From assembly GCA_029560585.1 (NCBI GenBank), contig JAKQKQ010000270.1, positions 62,001 to 126,000 of the forward strand: a stretch of DNA of 64,000 bases, in the 5' to 3' direction. The stretch comes from Verrucomicrobiota bacterium. Its GTDB lineage: Bacteria; Verrucomicrobiota; Verrucomicrobiia; JADLBR01. Shown here one piece after another: positions 35,279 through 44,717 of this stretch (the stretch's first letter is position 1; each line of letters opens with the position of its first letter). Under the pieces are notes generated by a model, which saw only the letters and a list, made by a program, of their open reading frames with translations, did not search any database and was not told the DNA's origin. Made by a program: the position numbers and the translations under genes.

Positions 35279-36607
35279 TCACCCGTTCAGCGTCCAGCCG
35301 TCGCGGTACTTCTTCTTCAGCAGGGCGTCGGCCTCGGGACAATCGGTCACGCGTCCCGCCGCACCGTCATAGCTGATCTTCTTTCCGACGCGGTAGGCCA
35401 CGAGCCCGAGGTGCATCGTCTCGATCAGCTTGCCACTGTAATCCATGTCGCACGATGTCTTGAGATCCGTCTTGCACGCGTTGATCCACTGCTTCTGGAA
35501 ATGGTCGATCGGCGCGCCGAGCTGATCCTTCGGGCGCGGCTTATAGTAGGTCATGTCCGCTTCCTTGCCGAACGGGATCACGAGGCGCGATGTGAAATCG
35601 CAGACGATGAATCCCTTGGACCCCTTGAACATGGCGCCATGGTCGATCTTGTTCAGATCGACGTACTTGTTCGGGGAACTGGGCATCATGCCGCCCTGAT
35701 ACCAGTGGAGCTGGATCGCCTTGCGCCAATCGTTGGCGGGAATCTCGAAGGTCGTGTGCAACTCGACGGGGGAAACCTCCGGATTGAATTTCTCGCCCTC
35801 GCCGGCGGCGGAAGTCGGCAGCTCGGCGTCCAGCGCGTTCCACGCCAGATCCAACGTATGGCTGCCCATGTCGCCGACCTGTCCCGTGCCAAAGTCCCAA
35901 AACATATTCCAGTTAAGGCAATTCGCGCCCGGCTTCGCCCCGAAGTAGCCCGGGTTGTACGGGTGCATGGGCGAGGGCCCGATCCAGAGGTCGTAGTGCA
36001 GGGTGGCGGGGGGCTCGCCCTCGGCCGGCAGGTAGCCCGGTCGCCGGATCTGGCGGTTGCCCCAGGCGTATGCGGCCTGCAATTCGCCGATCGCGCCATC
36101 CTTCACCAGCTCGCGCACGCGCGCAAAATTCTCATGCGCGTGGCGCTGCGTGCCCACCTGCGTGGCGAGCTTGCTCTTGTTCTTGAGGTAGTTCGCACGG
36201 ACCACGCGGGCCTCCTCGACACAGTTGCCGAGCGGTTTCTCGCAGTACACATGCAGCCCCCGATTCAGCGCCCAATTCGAAACGAAGGCGTGGTGATGAT
36301 CTGGCGTGCAGCACACCACGGCATCGATGCCCTTGTGCTCAAGGCACTTTCTCCAATCGATGTAGTGCTTGGCGCCGGGAAACCGCTCGGCCGCCAAGGC
36401 TAGGTGTTTCTCATCCACGTCGCACAGGGCCACGATGTTCTCACTCGAGATGGAGTCGTAGTGCTGGCTCGCCCGGCCCCACGCGCCGATCAGCGCGATG
36501 TTCAGCTTGTTGCTCGGTGCATCCGCGCCCCGGAGAATGCCGTTCCGCAGAATAAGCAACCCGGCCCCGGCCGTCGTTGCGCTCTTGAGAAATTCACGTC
36601 GCTTCAT
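35279..36607 (-). CDS. Tat-exported Gfo/Idh/MocA family oxidoreductase
   Basis: 442 residues from the ATG at 36607 (MKRREFLKSATTAGAGLLIL), chosen because AGGAG lies upstream and the twin-arginine signal starts at once. Rossmann domain: LNIALIGAWGRASQHYD, NIVALCDVDEKHL. Then CCTPDHHHAF and the active-site motif YCEKPLGNCVEEA with its lysine. The C-terminal domain has GTGQVGDMGSHTLDLAWNAL. NAD(P)-dependent sugar or cyclitol oxidoreductase, periplasmic by signal. A relative, but not a close copy, of the gene at 21625-23127. Confidence 0.88.
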   Translation of the reverse strand: MKRREFLKSATTAGAGLLILRNGILRGADAPSNKLNIALIGAWGRASQHYDSISSENIVALCDVDEKHLALAAERFPGAKHYIDWRKCLEHKGIDAVVCCTPDHHHAFVSNWALNRGLHVYCEKPLGNCVEEARVVRANYLKNKSKLATQVGTQRHAHENFARVRELVKDGAIGELQAAYAWGNRQIRRPGYLPAEGEPPATLHYDLWIGPSPMHPYNPGYFGAKPGANCLNWNMFWDFGTGQVGDMGSHTLDLAWNALDAELPTSAAGEGEKFNPEVSPVELHTTFEIPANDWRKAIQLHWYQGGMMPSSPNKYVDLNKIDHGAMFKGSKGFIVCDFTSRLVIPFGKEADMTYYKPRPKDQLGAPIDHFQKQWINACKTDLKTSCDMDYSGKLIETMHLGLVAYRVGKKISYDGAAGRVTDCPEADALLKKKYRDGWTLNG

Positions 36608-36833
36608 GTCTTGGTACTCCTCTCGCACTGCGTTGAAACTGATTTTCATGATGTCGCCCCAATCCCATTATTCAATCTGATTCCGGCAGATCACGACGCG
36701 CATCCGCGGGGGTGGCGCTGGCCAGAAACGTCCACGCGCCGGATCATTTTGGGATGAAACTTCTGGTGGATCGCGGAGTGCCTAAAGGCACCACTACGAA
36801 CATTCCCGCGGTGTTGGGAGCCCCGGGCCGTGG
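36608..36833. repeat. Intergenic repeat left of the insertion sequence
   Basis: 36708-36766 is an inverted copy of 28803-28857 (GCCAGAAACGTCCACGCGCC). 36775-36800 holds GTGCCTAAAGGCACCACTAC, a half of the cruciform at 20660-20736. Confidence 0.7.
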
Positions 36834-37825
36834 GGCAGACAATCCTGTTGCTGTGTAGAAACCTTCTGGCCTTTCGTGCGTTTAACCTCCATGGGCAAGA
36901 GATCCAAGGGCGAAGCCAAGCCGACGGTGATCGAGCGGGTGGCCGAGATGGCGATGGTCTTGGGGGGCCGGCACCTGGCCGACTACGGCGCGACGCGCAG
37001 CCGGCACGACTTCACCCAGCGCCAGCTGATGGGCTGCCTGATTTTGAGGGCCTACCTGAAGACCACCTACCGCGGGGTGCTGGAGCTGCTGGCCGTGAGC
37101 CCGCAGCAGCGCCGGCGGCTGGGCCTGGAGGAGAAGCTGCCGCACTTCACCACGCTGCAGAAGTTCAGCGCGCGCAGCGCGGTGGTGGAGATCGCCAAGA
37201 AGATGGTCGCGAGCATCGGGGCCGCCGCGGCCCGGGCGCAGGGCGGCCCGCCGGCCGCGGCGATGGACTCCACCGGCCTTGCCACGACGGTGGCCAGCGA
37301 GCGCTTCCGCAGCCGCACCGGCAGGCGGTGCTCGCAGTGGGTGAAGGTCTCGGCGGTGGTGTGCTGCGGCAGCCTGCTGCCGCTGGGCCTGGAGCTCAGC
37401 CTGGGTCCCAGCAACGACCGGGTGCAGGTGGCCGGGCTGCTGGACCAGGCCGAGGCGGTGAGCCGCCCGGGGCGGCTCTACGCCGACGCGGGCTACGACG
37501 CCGAAAAGATCCACCGGCGCTGCCGGGACCAATGGGGGGTGGAGAGCGTGATAAAACCCGCCTCGCGGTGCGCCGATGGCACCCGCAAGGGCACGTGGCG
37601 CGCCACCATGAGCCCCGGGCACCTCAAGGCGCGTGGCTATGGGCGGCGATGGAACGTGGAGAGCTACTTCAGCGCGCTCAAGCGCACCGCCGGCCATGCG
37701 CTCGCCGCCCGCAAGTCCAACACGCTGCTGGCCGAGGCCGCCTTCATGGTGCTGGCCTACGCCCTCCGCCGTTAGGGGCCCCGCACTCCCCAAATGGTTT
37801 CAACACAGCAACAATCCTGTCTGCC
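36834..37825 (+). mobile_element. Insertion sequence (about 992 bp) with imperfect terminal inverted repeats
   Basis: Left end GGCAGACAATCCTGTTGCTG and right end (reversed) GGCAGACAGGATTGTTGCTG share about 25 of 30 positions, continuing to GAAACC on both sides. They enclose one transposase gene with short flanks. No clear target duplication was found. The right end abuts a dispersed palindrome (37849-37866), as if it jumped into a repeat. Confidence 0.8.
36891..37775 (+). CDS. DDE transposase (IS5/IS4 superfamily)
   Basis: 294 residues from ATG 36891 (MGKRSKGEAKPTVIERVAEM); an in-frame GTG at 36876 is possible. The helical N-terminal part (RHDFTQRQLMGCLILRAYLK) is followed by an RNase-H-like core with D in AMDSTG, D in YADAGYDAE and E in RRWNVESYFSALKR, matching the DDE_Tnp_1 type. 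The gene is intact. Composition is even more GC-biased than its surroundings. Confidence 0.85.
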   Translation: MGKRSKGEAKPTVIERVAEMAMVLGGRHLADYGATRSRHDFTQRQLMGCLILRAYLKTTYRGVLELLAVSPQQRRRLGLEEKLPHFTTLQKFSARSAVVEIAKKMVASIGAAAARAQGGPPAAAMDSTGLATTVASERFRSRTGRRCSQWVKVSAVVCCGSLLPLGLELSLGPSNDRVQVAGLLDQAEAVSRPGRLYADAGYDAEKIHRRCRDQWGVESVIKPASRCADGTRKGTWRATMSPGHLKARGYGRRWNVESYFSALKRTAGHALAARKSNTLLAEAAFMVLAYALRR

Positions 37826-37886
37826 ACCACCCGCGCAGGGCCGCCGACGCAGGCAGGATTGCCTGCGCCACGGGTTTAGTTTCTGG
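37826..37886. repeat. Palindrome right of the insertion sequence
   Basis: CGCAGGCAGGATTGCCTGCG (about 37848-37867) plus flanks CCACCACCCGCGCAGG and GCGCCACGG match 4503-4553 closely. Confidence 0.7.
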
Positions 37887-38777
37887 CTAGCTCTTGGTCA
37901 CCTGTGCATCGCGCAGCCCTAGGGTCCGATAGATGCGAAGGGTGGCCTTGGACCGGTTGAGGGTATAGAAGTGCACGCCCTTGATACCGGCGTCGATGAG
38001 CTGGCTGACCTGCTCGGTGGCCCAATGGGTCCCGATGCGCTCGACGTCCTCGTCATTCTCCGCGCGCGTGACCATCTTGAGGAGCCGTGCCGGGATGCGT
38101 GCCCCGGCCGCCAGCTCTGCCATGCGCATCAGGTTTTGCCGCGACATCACCGGCAGTATTCCCGCCACGATCGGCACGCGGATGCCCGCCAGATCGCATC
38201 GCTCGCAGAAATCAAAAAAATCCCGGTTGTCGAAGAAGAGCTGCGTGACGATGTAATCCGCGCCAGCGTCCACCTTGGCCTTCAGGTAATCCATCTCTTT
38301 GAGCCGATTCGGGGTCTCGGGGTGCCCCTCCGGAAACCCCGCGACGCCCACGCCCATCTTGGGAAAGTGCTCCTTGATGAACGCCACCAGTTCCGCGGCG
38401 TGCACAAAACCGTCCGGCAGCGCCTCACATCCCGCGCCATCCTTGGGCGGATCGCCGCGGAGCGCCAGGATGTTTGAGACATCGTTCTCGGCATAGCGTC
38501 CGAGAATCCCCCGCATCTCCGCCCTCGTCGATCCCACGCAAGTCAGATGTGAAACGACGGTGAGGTCCGTCTCCTTCCGGATCCTGAGCACCAGATCATG
38601 GGTGCGATCCCGCGTGCTGCCGCCGGCGCCGTACGTCACGCTGACGGCCGACGGCTTCAGCGGCACCAGGTCCGCGATCGCCCGGAACAGCAAGTCCCAG
38701 CCCTCCGCCGTCTTCGGCGGGAAGAACTCGAAGCTGAAGGCCGTCCCCGGGCCTACCAAAATGTCTTTGACGAGCAT
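37887..38777 (-). CDS. metF: Methylenetetrahydrofolate reductase
   Basis: 296 residues from the ATG at 38777 (MLVKDILVGPGTAFSFEFFP). Reduces 5,10-methylene-THF to 5-methyl-THF with FAD, feeding methionine synthesis. Motifs: SFEFFPPKTAEGWDLL (active-site Glu), SVTYGAGGSTRDRT, HLTCVGSTRAEM, NILALRGDPP, ADYIVTQLFFDNRDFFDF and PIVAGILPVMSRQNL. Length is standard. Starts 53 bp after the M60-like gene's 3' end region on the same strand. Confidence 0.95.
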   Translation of the reverse strand: MLVKDILVGPGTAFSFEFFPPKTAEGWDLLFRAIADLVPLKPSAVSVTYGAGGSTRDRTHDLVLRIRKETDLTVVSHLTCVGSTRAEMRGILGRYAENDVSNILALRGDPPKDGAGCEALPDGFVHAAELVAFIKEHFPKMGVGVAGFPEGHPETPNRLKEMDYLKAKVDAGADYIVTQLFFDNRDFFDFCERCDLAGIRVPIVAGILPVMSRQNLMRMAELAAGARIPARLLKMVTRAENDEDVERIGTHWATEQVSQLIDAGIKGVHFYTLNRSKATLRIYRTLGLRDAQVTKS

Positions 38778-38830
38778 GATTGGATTACTATGCCGCCCCA
38801 ATTCCCGTGGGCAAGGCGCGGGCACGCCAC

Positions 38831-41044
38831 CTACATGCTCGTCGGCATCCAGGATTCAAGCCCCTCGACGCTCGCCTTGGCCGATGCGCTCACAGGCACC
38901 CCCCAGCGATCAAAAAATGGCCCCAGATTCCGGCCAACCACTCTCGAATATCGCACCATCCACTGGTCGCGCTTCTCGTCATCGGATTTCGGCGGCGGCC
39001 CGAGCGCGCCATCCCCATATGACGCGATGACCCTCTTCAACGCGTCCCATCCGAACGCATCGATCAGTTGCCAGTAGAGCGTGAGGGCCAAGAATGGGTC
39101 ATTCTTCCACGTCTCAAACGGTGCCCCACCGGCGAGGTGTCGCTTCATCCTTTGCTGGCGTCGCTCGGCCGACATTGCCTCATGGCCGACGGTCGGATCG
39201 GACTCGCCCAGGACCCTGTGGAATGACCAGAGAGAGAAGAGATTGCAGGTGACCTCGCCCGTGCCCTCGAAGGTCCACTCCGGCTTCTGGTGATTGTGGC
39301 CCAGCTCGTGATAAAAACCCCAGCCCGGTGCCTGCTTTCCCGTTCGCGTGACCATCTTCTCCGCCTCCCCGAGCGGGACCATGATCGGGTAACCGCTGTG
39401 CATGTAGCCGTTGCTGATCTGCACATCGGCAACGACACGCTCGGGACGGCGTCGCTCCGCGGGGATGCCGGCGAGTTCCGCCTGCGCGTCCAACACCTTC
39501 ACCCAGAACCGCATCAGCTCGCCGGGATTCGACACGCGCCGGGCCACCTCCGATGGACAGGTCAGGATCGCGCGATCGCACGCAAACTCTGCCCACGGGC
39601 CCGGCCTCTTCTTGATGTCGGAGTTCCACCTGGCATCGTCGTCCCTGTCCAAGACAAAGAGCGGAGCGGGAACCGCCCCTTGGATCGCGGCGGTGAATTG
39701 CTCGCTTTGGACCGCATGCTCGGGCACCTCGATGTACAAGAGCCCGCCGAAGGCATTCGCGGCCAAGGTGACCTGCTCCCTGATCCGGATGCTGTGCGAC
39801 AGCCCGGGCGCCCGCCGCCAAACGTCCAATTTGTACAGCTCGTCCGTGTGACATCCGATCCGCACCGAAAATCCCGCGCCCGCGACTTGCCGGGGCACGG
39901 TCACAATGACTTTTTCGCCGGGGGCGGCGTACAAACCGGTGCTGTGCCAGCCCCAGCTCTTCGGATCGATCCCGATTTCCCACTTCACGCGCGGGGCCGA
40001 TGCCGCCACGGCGCCGGGAAAGGTCGCCGCCGCCGGATGCGCTCGCACCACGCCGGGGTCCACAACCTGGGCGAGGCGCACCTCAAGCGCCAACCGCGCT
40101 CGCTCCGCGACGGCATTCGCGGCCAGCAACGGTTCCTTCTGCGATGGCACTGCAGCGGGGATTGCTCCGAGCGCCGCTCTCACCGCATCGATGAACGCGG
40201 TCCCTCCTGCTGCCTGCGCCGACAGCGCCACCTCGATCGCCGACGATGCCTGATCAAATTCCTCGGCGGACAGCGGCGGCTCGCCCGATTTGGCGAATGC
40301 CCGCAGGGCCAGCTGCGCATTCAACAGGGGCACCCGTTGTGTGTCTGCGGCAAACCGGTTTCCCGGCTGATCCAGCGTCATCGTCGTGAACGCCAATCCC
40401 GCCAGAGCGAGCACGCGATTGATGGCCAGGTCGTCATTGAGCACCCCGCCACCGCTCGTTTGCCCGAATGCCCAACCCGTCGCCCCCGCTATCAGTCCCC
40501 CTCCCATTCGGACATATGTCTCCAATGCCGCTGCCTCGGCCACATTGGTCATCCCCTGGGCATTCAGGATCAGAACATCGATCCCTCGCAGTTCGCGATC
40601 CGTCAGCGCACCGTCCAATCGCACCGTCTCGGCCTCGCCCCCTGATAGCAACGCTTCGGCGCGACATGACCGGATCCCCACCTGCGCTTTTCGCCCGTTG
40701 GCGCACCACCCGACCGCATTGAGCATCAGCCTCCGGTGCCCATCGTCGATGGTCTTGCCATCCAGATATCCGTTATGCCCAAATGCGACGATGCGCCCCT
40801 TGCCCAACTCGGCGGCGGCGCAAAGCGCCATGCGGGGCCGCCCCGCCGCGCCACCCGCGATTACCGCAAAGGCCCGTTCCCCAAAAATGGCCACGGGGCC
40901 CGGTGCCCCGAACTTCGGGATGCTATCCACTCCCTTCAGCAAGGCCGCCCGCGCCGGATCCCCCGGCTCAGGTCCGCCTGCGCCGGCCAGAGACAACATC
41001 CCGGTCAACACCACCGGCACAAGATACGCGCGGGCTCTCATCAT
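38831..41044 (-). CDS. Secreted M60-like zinc metallopeptidase
   Basis: 737 residues with a signal peptide (MMRARAYLVPVVLTGMLSLAGA). Residues about 60-210 form a glutamine-amidotransferase-like alpha/beta domain (GRIVAFGHNGYLDG, VLILNAQGM) as found in TCAF/M60 proteins. The C-terminal part holds a gluzincin site: FYHELGHNHQ (His579, Glu580, His583) and downstream GEVTCNL (Glu597) as third ligand. M60-like proteases act on O-glycosylated proteins such as mucins, and often coexist with glycan-degrading enzymes. Ends with helices typical of the family (YWQLIDAFGWDALKRVIASY). Confidence 0.85.
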   Translation of the reverse strand: MMRARAYLVPVVLTGMLSLAGAGGPEPGDPARAALLKGVDSIPKFGAPGPVAIFGERAFAVIAGGAAGRPRMALCAAAELGKGRIVAFGHNGYLDGKTIDDGHRRLMLNAVGWCANGRKAQVGIRSCRAEALLSGGEAETVRLDGALTDRELRGIDVLILNAQGMTNVAEAAALETYVRMGGGLIAGATGWAFGQTSGGGVLNDDLAINRVLALAGLAFTTMTLDQPGNRFAADTQRVPLLNAQLALRAFAKSGEPPLSAEEFDQASSAIEVALSAQAAGGTAFIDAVRAALGAIPAAVPSQKEPLLAANAVAERARLALEVRLAQVVDPGVVRAHPAAATFPGAVAASAPRVKWEIGIDPKSWGWHSTGLYAAPGEKVIVTVPRQVAGAGFSVRIGCHTDELYKLDVWRRAPGLSHSIRIREQVTLAANAFGGLLYIEVPEHAVQSEQFTAAIQGAVPAPLFVLDRDDDARWNSDIKKRPGPWAEFACDRAILTCPSEVARRVSNPGELMRFWVKVLDAQAELAGIPAERRRPERVVADVQISNGYMHSGYPIMVPLGEAEKMVTRTGKQAPGWGFYHELGHNHQKPEWTFEGTGEVTCNLFSLWSFHRVLGESDPTVGHEAMSAERRQQRMKRHLAGGAPFETWKNDPFLALTLYWQLIDAFGWDALKRVIASYGDGALGPPPKSDDEKRDQWMVRYSRVVGRNLGPFFDRWGVPVSASAKASVEGLESWMPTSM

Positions 41045-41080
41045 CGTCCCTGATGCTTAAGGCAGGCCAACGGCACGGGA

Positions 41081-42268
41081 TCACCCCACGCGCAACTCCA
41101 CCCTCTTCCCGGCGACCCCGAGGTTCTCGCGGACGTAGGTCTCATCCCAGAGATTCGAGTTCACCGCCGAGATATTCGGGTTCTGGAGTGCCCAGAGATA
41201 AGCCTTCAGCGGCGGCTTCATCTCGCCGGGCACGATGCGGTTGATCTTGTCGATCCTCCATTGTGGGATCGGCTGGAGCGCCCTGTGGTGCGTTGCCACG
41301 GCGTGCGCCACCTTCATCGCTATGACGCCCATGCCATTCGCGGCCGCCGCGCGGATCGCCCCCTCGACATATCCCCCGACCACGATGTTGTACGCCACCA
41401 TGCCCATGTCGTACTTGCCCGAGGCCGCTGCCGCCGAAAGATTCCCCGCAGGATCGTTGTGCGACGAGAATCCGACGTAACGCAACTTCCCCTGCCAGCG
41501 CAATCTCTCCAGCGTCTCGTGCATCTCCTCATTTGCCAACTCTTCCGGGGCGTCCGCGCCGTGCGGGCAGAGCACCACATCAAAGTGGTCCGTCCCCACG
41601 CGACGCAGGCTGTCCTCCACAGATCTCGTGAGGAACTGCCGGAACTTGCTGCTGCCCTCGACCAGATGCCTGTAGTGGCGCATCATCGCCACGCTCAGGT
41701 ACGCGTAGTCAAAATCTCCCGTCTGCCCCGGGTAATAACTCACGGCGTAGTCTGGCCGATCAATCCCTCGCTGCAGGCGCAATTCCCGGGCCCTCTCAAT
41801 CACCGCCCGCTTCTTCTCCGAGGGCAGTCCCTGGAAGACGTCCTGATAGAGCGTGTTCCGAAGGAGCCTGTAGTCGCTGATCTTCGTCGCCAAGAAAACG
41901 CGGTCTCGCGCGCCCGTCTCTTTCAGGAGACGGCCGTACGCCAGTTCCGCATCCCCCTTGCCGTAATTTGGCGCCATGTCCAAGTAGTTGAGACCCATCT
42001 CAAGCGCCAGGCTCACGTGCCTGTAGTTGGGCGACCTTATCGGATCACCGCCGCACACGACCTCCGAGATCATCATGCCCGTACGCCCGAGCCGACGATA
42101 GGCCATTCCCGCCTGACGATTGCGCCACTCCGGTTCGCGCGGGGCACGGGGGCCACATCCAGCCAGAGCCCCACCCGCCGGCACCGCCAGCGCGGCGAAC
42201 GTCGCACTCCTCAAAAACCCGCGGCGGCTCACGCCCACGCGATTCGATCCTCCATCCCTCTCGGCCAT
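41081..42268 (-). CDS. Tat-exported aldo/keto reductase family lipoprotein
   Basis: 395 residues from the ATG at 42268; ATGs at 42292 and 42394 are in frame. The leader has a twin-arginine motif (VSRRGFLRSATFAALAVPAG) ending in a possible lipobox LAGC, so a Tat-secreted lipoprotein is likely. The AKR barrel follows: YRRLGRTGMMISEVVCGGDP, GLNYLDMAPNYGKGDAELAYG (catalytic Asp, Tyr), LATKI, and DVVLCPHGA with His. Large insertion (about 125-190) relative to common AKRs. Substrate unknown; such Tat AKRs often sit with Gfo/Idh genes in sugar clusters. Confidence 0.85.
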   Translation of the reverse strand: MAERDGGSNRVGVSRRGFLRSATFAALAVPAGGALAGCGPRAPREPEWRNRQAGMAYRRLGRTGMMISEVVCGGDPIRSPNYRHVSLALEMGLNYLDMAPNYGKGDAELAYGRLLKETGARDRVFLATKISDYRLLRNTLYQDVFQGLPSEKKRAVIERARELRLQRGIDRPDYAVSYYPGQTGDFDYAYLSVAMMRHYRHLVEGSSKFRQFLTRSVEDSLRRVGTDHFDVVLCPHGADAPEELANEEMHETLERLRWQGKLRYVGFSSHNDPAGNLSAAAASGKYDMGMVAYNIVVGGYVEGAIRAAAANGMGVIAMKVAHAVATHHRALQPIPQWRIDKINRIVPGEMKPPLKAYLWALQNPNISAVNSNLWDETYVRENLGVAGKRVELRVG

Positions 42269-42474
42269 TGGAGTATCATATCCATCACCCATGGAATTGA
42301 AACTTCGAATGGTCACGGCTGATCCGCGTTTACGGTCTCTGGGGGACGATCGTCCGCGCTCATCCGCTGCCAACCCAAACGACATCCGTGACATCCGCGA
42401 TCAAACGCCCAACATTGCCCCGACTGCTGCGTCAAAATCAGGGCGCCATCGATGCTGCCAGCGAATCTCGACCC

Positions 42475-43305
42475 ATGAAAAATAGATACGTCCACGGCTA
42501 CGACTCAAAGGAGAATACGCGCCTGCAGGATCAGGCTGCCACCCTAGCCGAGCTTCTGCATTCCGACACCGCCTATTCAGAGGGGAGCCGCGTCTTGGAG
42601 GTCGGCTGTGGCGTCGGTTCTCAGACACTCACCCTCGCCCGCCAGAGCCCCGGCGCCGAAATCACCTCCATCGACATATCCGACGCCTCCATTGCCGAGG
42701 CGAAGGCGAAGGTGGTCGCCGCGGGCATCACCAACGTCCGATTCCGGCAGACCGATGTATTCTCGCTGCCCTTTGCGCCCGGCTCTTTCGACCACGTCTT
42801 CGTTTGCTTCGTCCTGGAGCATCTCTCGAAACCCGTTGAAGCGCTGCGCGCTTTAAAATGTGTTCTCCGTGATGGGGGATCTATCACTGTGATCGAGGGC
42901 GATCATGGCTCGGCCTATTTTCATCCCGACAGCGAGTCGGCGCGCGCGGCAATCCGGTGCCAGGTAGAGCTGCAGCGTCGCGGCGGGGGAAACGCCCTGA
43001 TCGGCAGAGAACTCTATCCGCTGTTATGCGAGGCAGGTTTTGACTCTGTCCATGTCTCCCCCCGCATGGTTTACGTCGATTCCAGCAAACCCGACCTCGT
43101 CGACGGATTCACGAAGAAGACATTCACAGCGATGATCGAGGGCATTCGGGATTCGGTGCTCGAGGCACGGCTGATCGAGCGGGACGTTTTTGACAAGGGA
43201 ATCAGGGATCTATACCGGACCACCGAGAGCGACGGCGTATTCTGCTACACCTTCTTCAAGGCCGTCGGCCTCAACGCGGAATCGACCCCCGCAGCTGGGC
43301 ACTGA
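42475..43305 (+). CDS. SAM-dependent methyltransferase (class I)
   Basis: 276 residues from the ATG at 42475 (MKNRYVHGYDSKENTRLQDQ). Motif I VLEVGCGVGSQT, Asp of ITSIDIS in the second strand, FRQTDVFSLPF and FVCFVLEHLSKP. This is the UbiE/Methyltransf_11-type fold; target unknown. The gene's last 35 bp overlap the end of the convergent photolyase gene. Confidence 0.85.
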   Translation: MKNRYVHGYDSKENTRLQDQAATLAELLHSDTAYSEGSRVLEVGCGVGSQTLTLARQSPGAEITSIDISDASIAEAKAKVVAAGITNVRFRQTDVFSLPFAPGSFDHVFVCFVLEHLSKPVEALRALKCVLRDGGSITVIEGDHGSAYFHPDSESARAAIRCQVELQRRGGGNALIGRELYPLLCEAGFDSVHVSPRMVYVDSSKPDLVDGFTKKTFTAMIEGIRDSVLEARLIERDVFDKGIRDLYRTTESDGVFCYTFFKAVGLNAESTPAAGH

Positions 43306-44707
43306 CGGACTTGGCGGCCTTGTACATCTTCAGGGCCCGCAGCCGACGATCCTTGTGGTCGACGATCGGCTCCGGGTAGCCCAGAGATTTCAATCGGGTC
43401 GGAACGGTCTGCCATGGGGCATGGATCTCGTCCGCGGACAGCCCGGCCAACTCGGGAACAAACCGGCGAATGAAATCACCGCCGTGATCAAACTTCTGGC
43501 TCTGGCTGACGGGCGCGAAGATCCGAAAGTAGGGGGCGGCATCGGTGCCGGTTCCGGCGGACCACTGCCAGCCGCCGTTGTTGGCGGACATGTCTCCGTC
43601 GCAGAGTGCCCGCATGAAATACCCCTCACCCCACCGCCAGTCGCAGAGCAGGTCCTTGGTCAGAAACATGGCGACGATCATCCGGAGCCGATTGTGCATC
43701 CAGCCGGTCTGGTTCAACTGCCGCATCGCGGCATCGACGATGGGATACCCCGTGCGCCCGTCGCGCCATGCGGCGAAGAGCCGCGCGTCGTTCTCCCACC
43801 CCAGGGCATCGTACTCTGACCGGAAAGCACCGCGGGCGACGTGCGGAAACTCAGCCAGGATCTGGAAGTAAAACTCGCGCCAGATGAGTTCACCAACGAA
43901 TGTGTCGATATCATCCCGTTCGGACGGCTTCGCCTCCGCCCTCGCCTTTTCGGCGGACCAGAAGACGGTGCGACCAGAGATCGTGCCAAAGCGCAAGTGC
44001 GGCGAAAGCCGCGACGTCCCATCGATCGCGGGATAGTCGCGCCGCTCGCCATATGAGCCGACCGCCCCCGCCATGAATCTGCGCAACATTCCCCGCGCGA
44101 TCTTCTCTCCGCCGCGGGGTGTCTCCGCGCGAGAAGAGAAGCCGAGCTTCTGCAGCGATGGCCGCGGCCACGACGCGATCTTGCCGACTCCGGGGCACGG
44201 CTTCTTGAATGCCGGGCGGATCGGTTCCTTCGGGCGCCCCCGCCACGCGCGCGCGTACGGCGTGAACACCACGTAGGGTCTTCCCGCGCCCGTCCTGAGT
44301 TCACCGGCCTCATGGAAAACGGTGTCTTTGAAGTGCCGTGTCTCAAACCCCTGTGCCTTGCCCCTCTCCTCCATCGCCCGGTCGCGCGCGATCGCGTCTG
44401 GCTCGTAGTCACGATTCCAAAAGACCGCCTCCGCTCCGGTCTCCCTCACCAGCTTCGGGATCTCGACCAGCGGATCGCCGTGCCTGAAGATCAGCCTCGA
44501 GCCGATGGCCTCAAGATTCTTCGACAGCGAATCGAGGCACTCGAGCATGAAGGCCACGCAAGGGCCCCCGATGTCCTCCCGCGAAAGGATGCGCGTGTCG
44601 AACACAAACACCGGCACGACGGCCTCCGCCGCCCTGCCCGCCTCGTGCAAGCCCACGTTGTCCGAAAGCCGCAGGTCCCGTCGAAACCAGAAAACCACTC
44701 TTTTCAT
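43271..44707 (-). CDS. phrB: Deoxyribodipyrimidine photolyase (class I CPD type)
   Basis: 478 residues. Light-driven repair of pyrimidine dimers using FAD plus an antenna. N-terminal antenna domain starts VVFWFRRDLRLSDNVGLHEA. The FAD domain has TSRLSPHLRFGTIS, LIWREFYFQIL, GYPIVDAAMRQLNQTGWMHN RLRM, and DWRWGEGYFMR with NNGGWQWSAGTG. Length fits class I. Ten bp downstream of mtnA on the same strand, so cotranscription is likely. Confidence 0.94.
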   Translation of the reverse strand: MKRVVFWFRRDLRLSDNVGLHEAGRAAEAVVPVFVFDTRILSREDIGGPCVAFMLECLDSLSKNLEAIGSRLIFRHGDPLVEIPKLVRETGAEAVFWNRDYEPDAIARDRAMEERGKAQGFETRHFKDTVFHEAGELRTGAGRPYVVFTPYARAWRGRPKEPIRPAFKKPCPGVGKIASWPRPSLQKLGFSSRAETPRGGEKIARGMLRRFMAGAVGSYGERRDYPAIDGTSRLSPHLRFGTISGRTVFWSAEKARAEAKPSERDDIDTFVGELIWREFYFQILAEFPHVARGAFRSEYDALGWENDARLFAAWRDGRTGYPIVDAAMRQLNQTGWMHNRLRMIVAMFLTKDLLCDWRWGEGYFMRALCDGDMSANNGGWQWSAGTGTDAAPYFRIFAPVSQSQKFDHGGDFIRRFVPELAGLSADEIHAPWQTVPTRLKSLGYPEPIVDHKDRRLRALKMYKAAKSVSAQLRGSIPR

Positions 44708-44717
44708 CGAGGGACGA

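Noticed and set aside
36830-37793. Open frames on other strands within the insertion sequence
   Set aside because: They overlap the DDE transposase and have no recognisable product.
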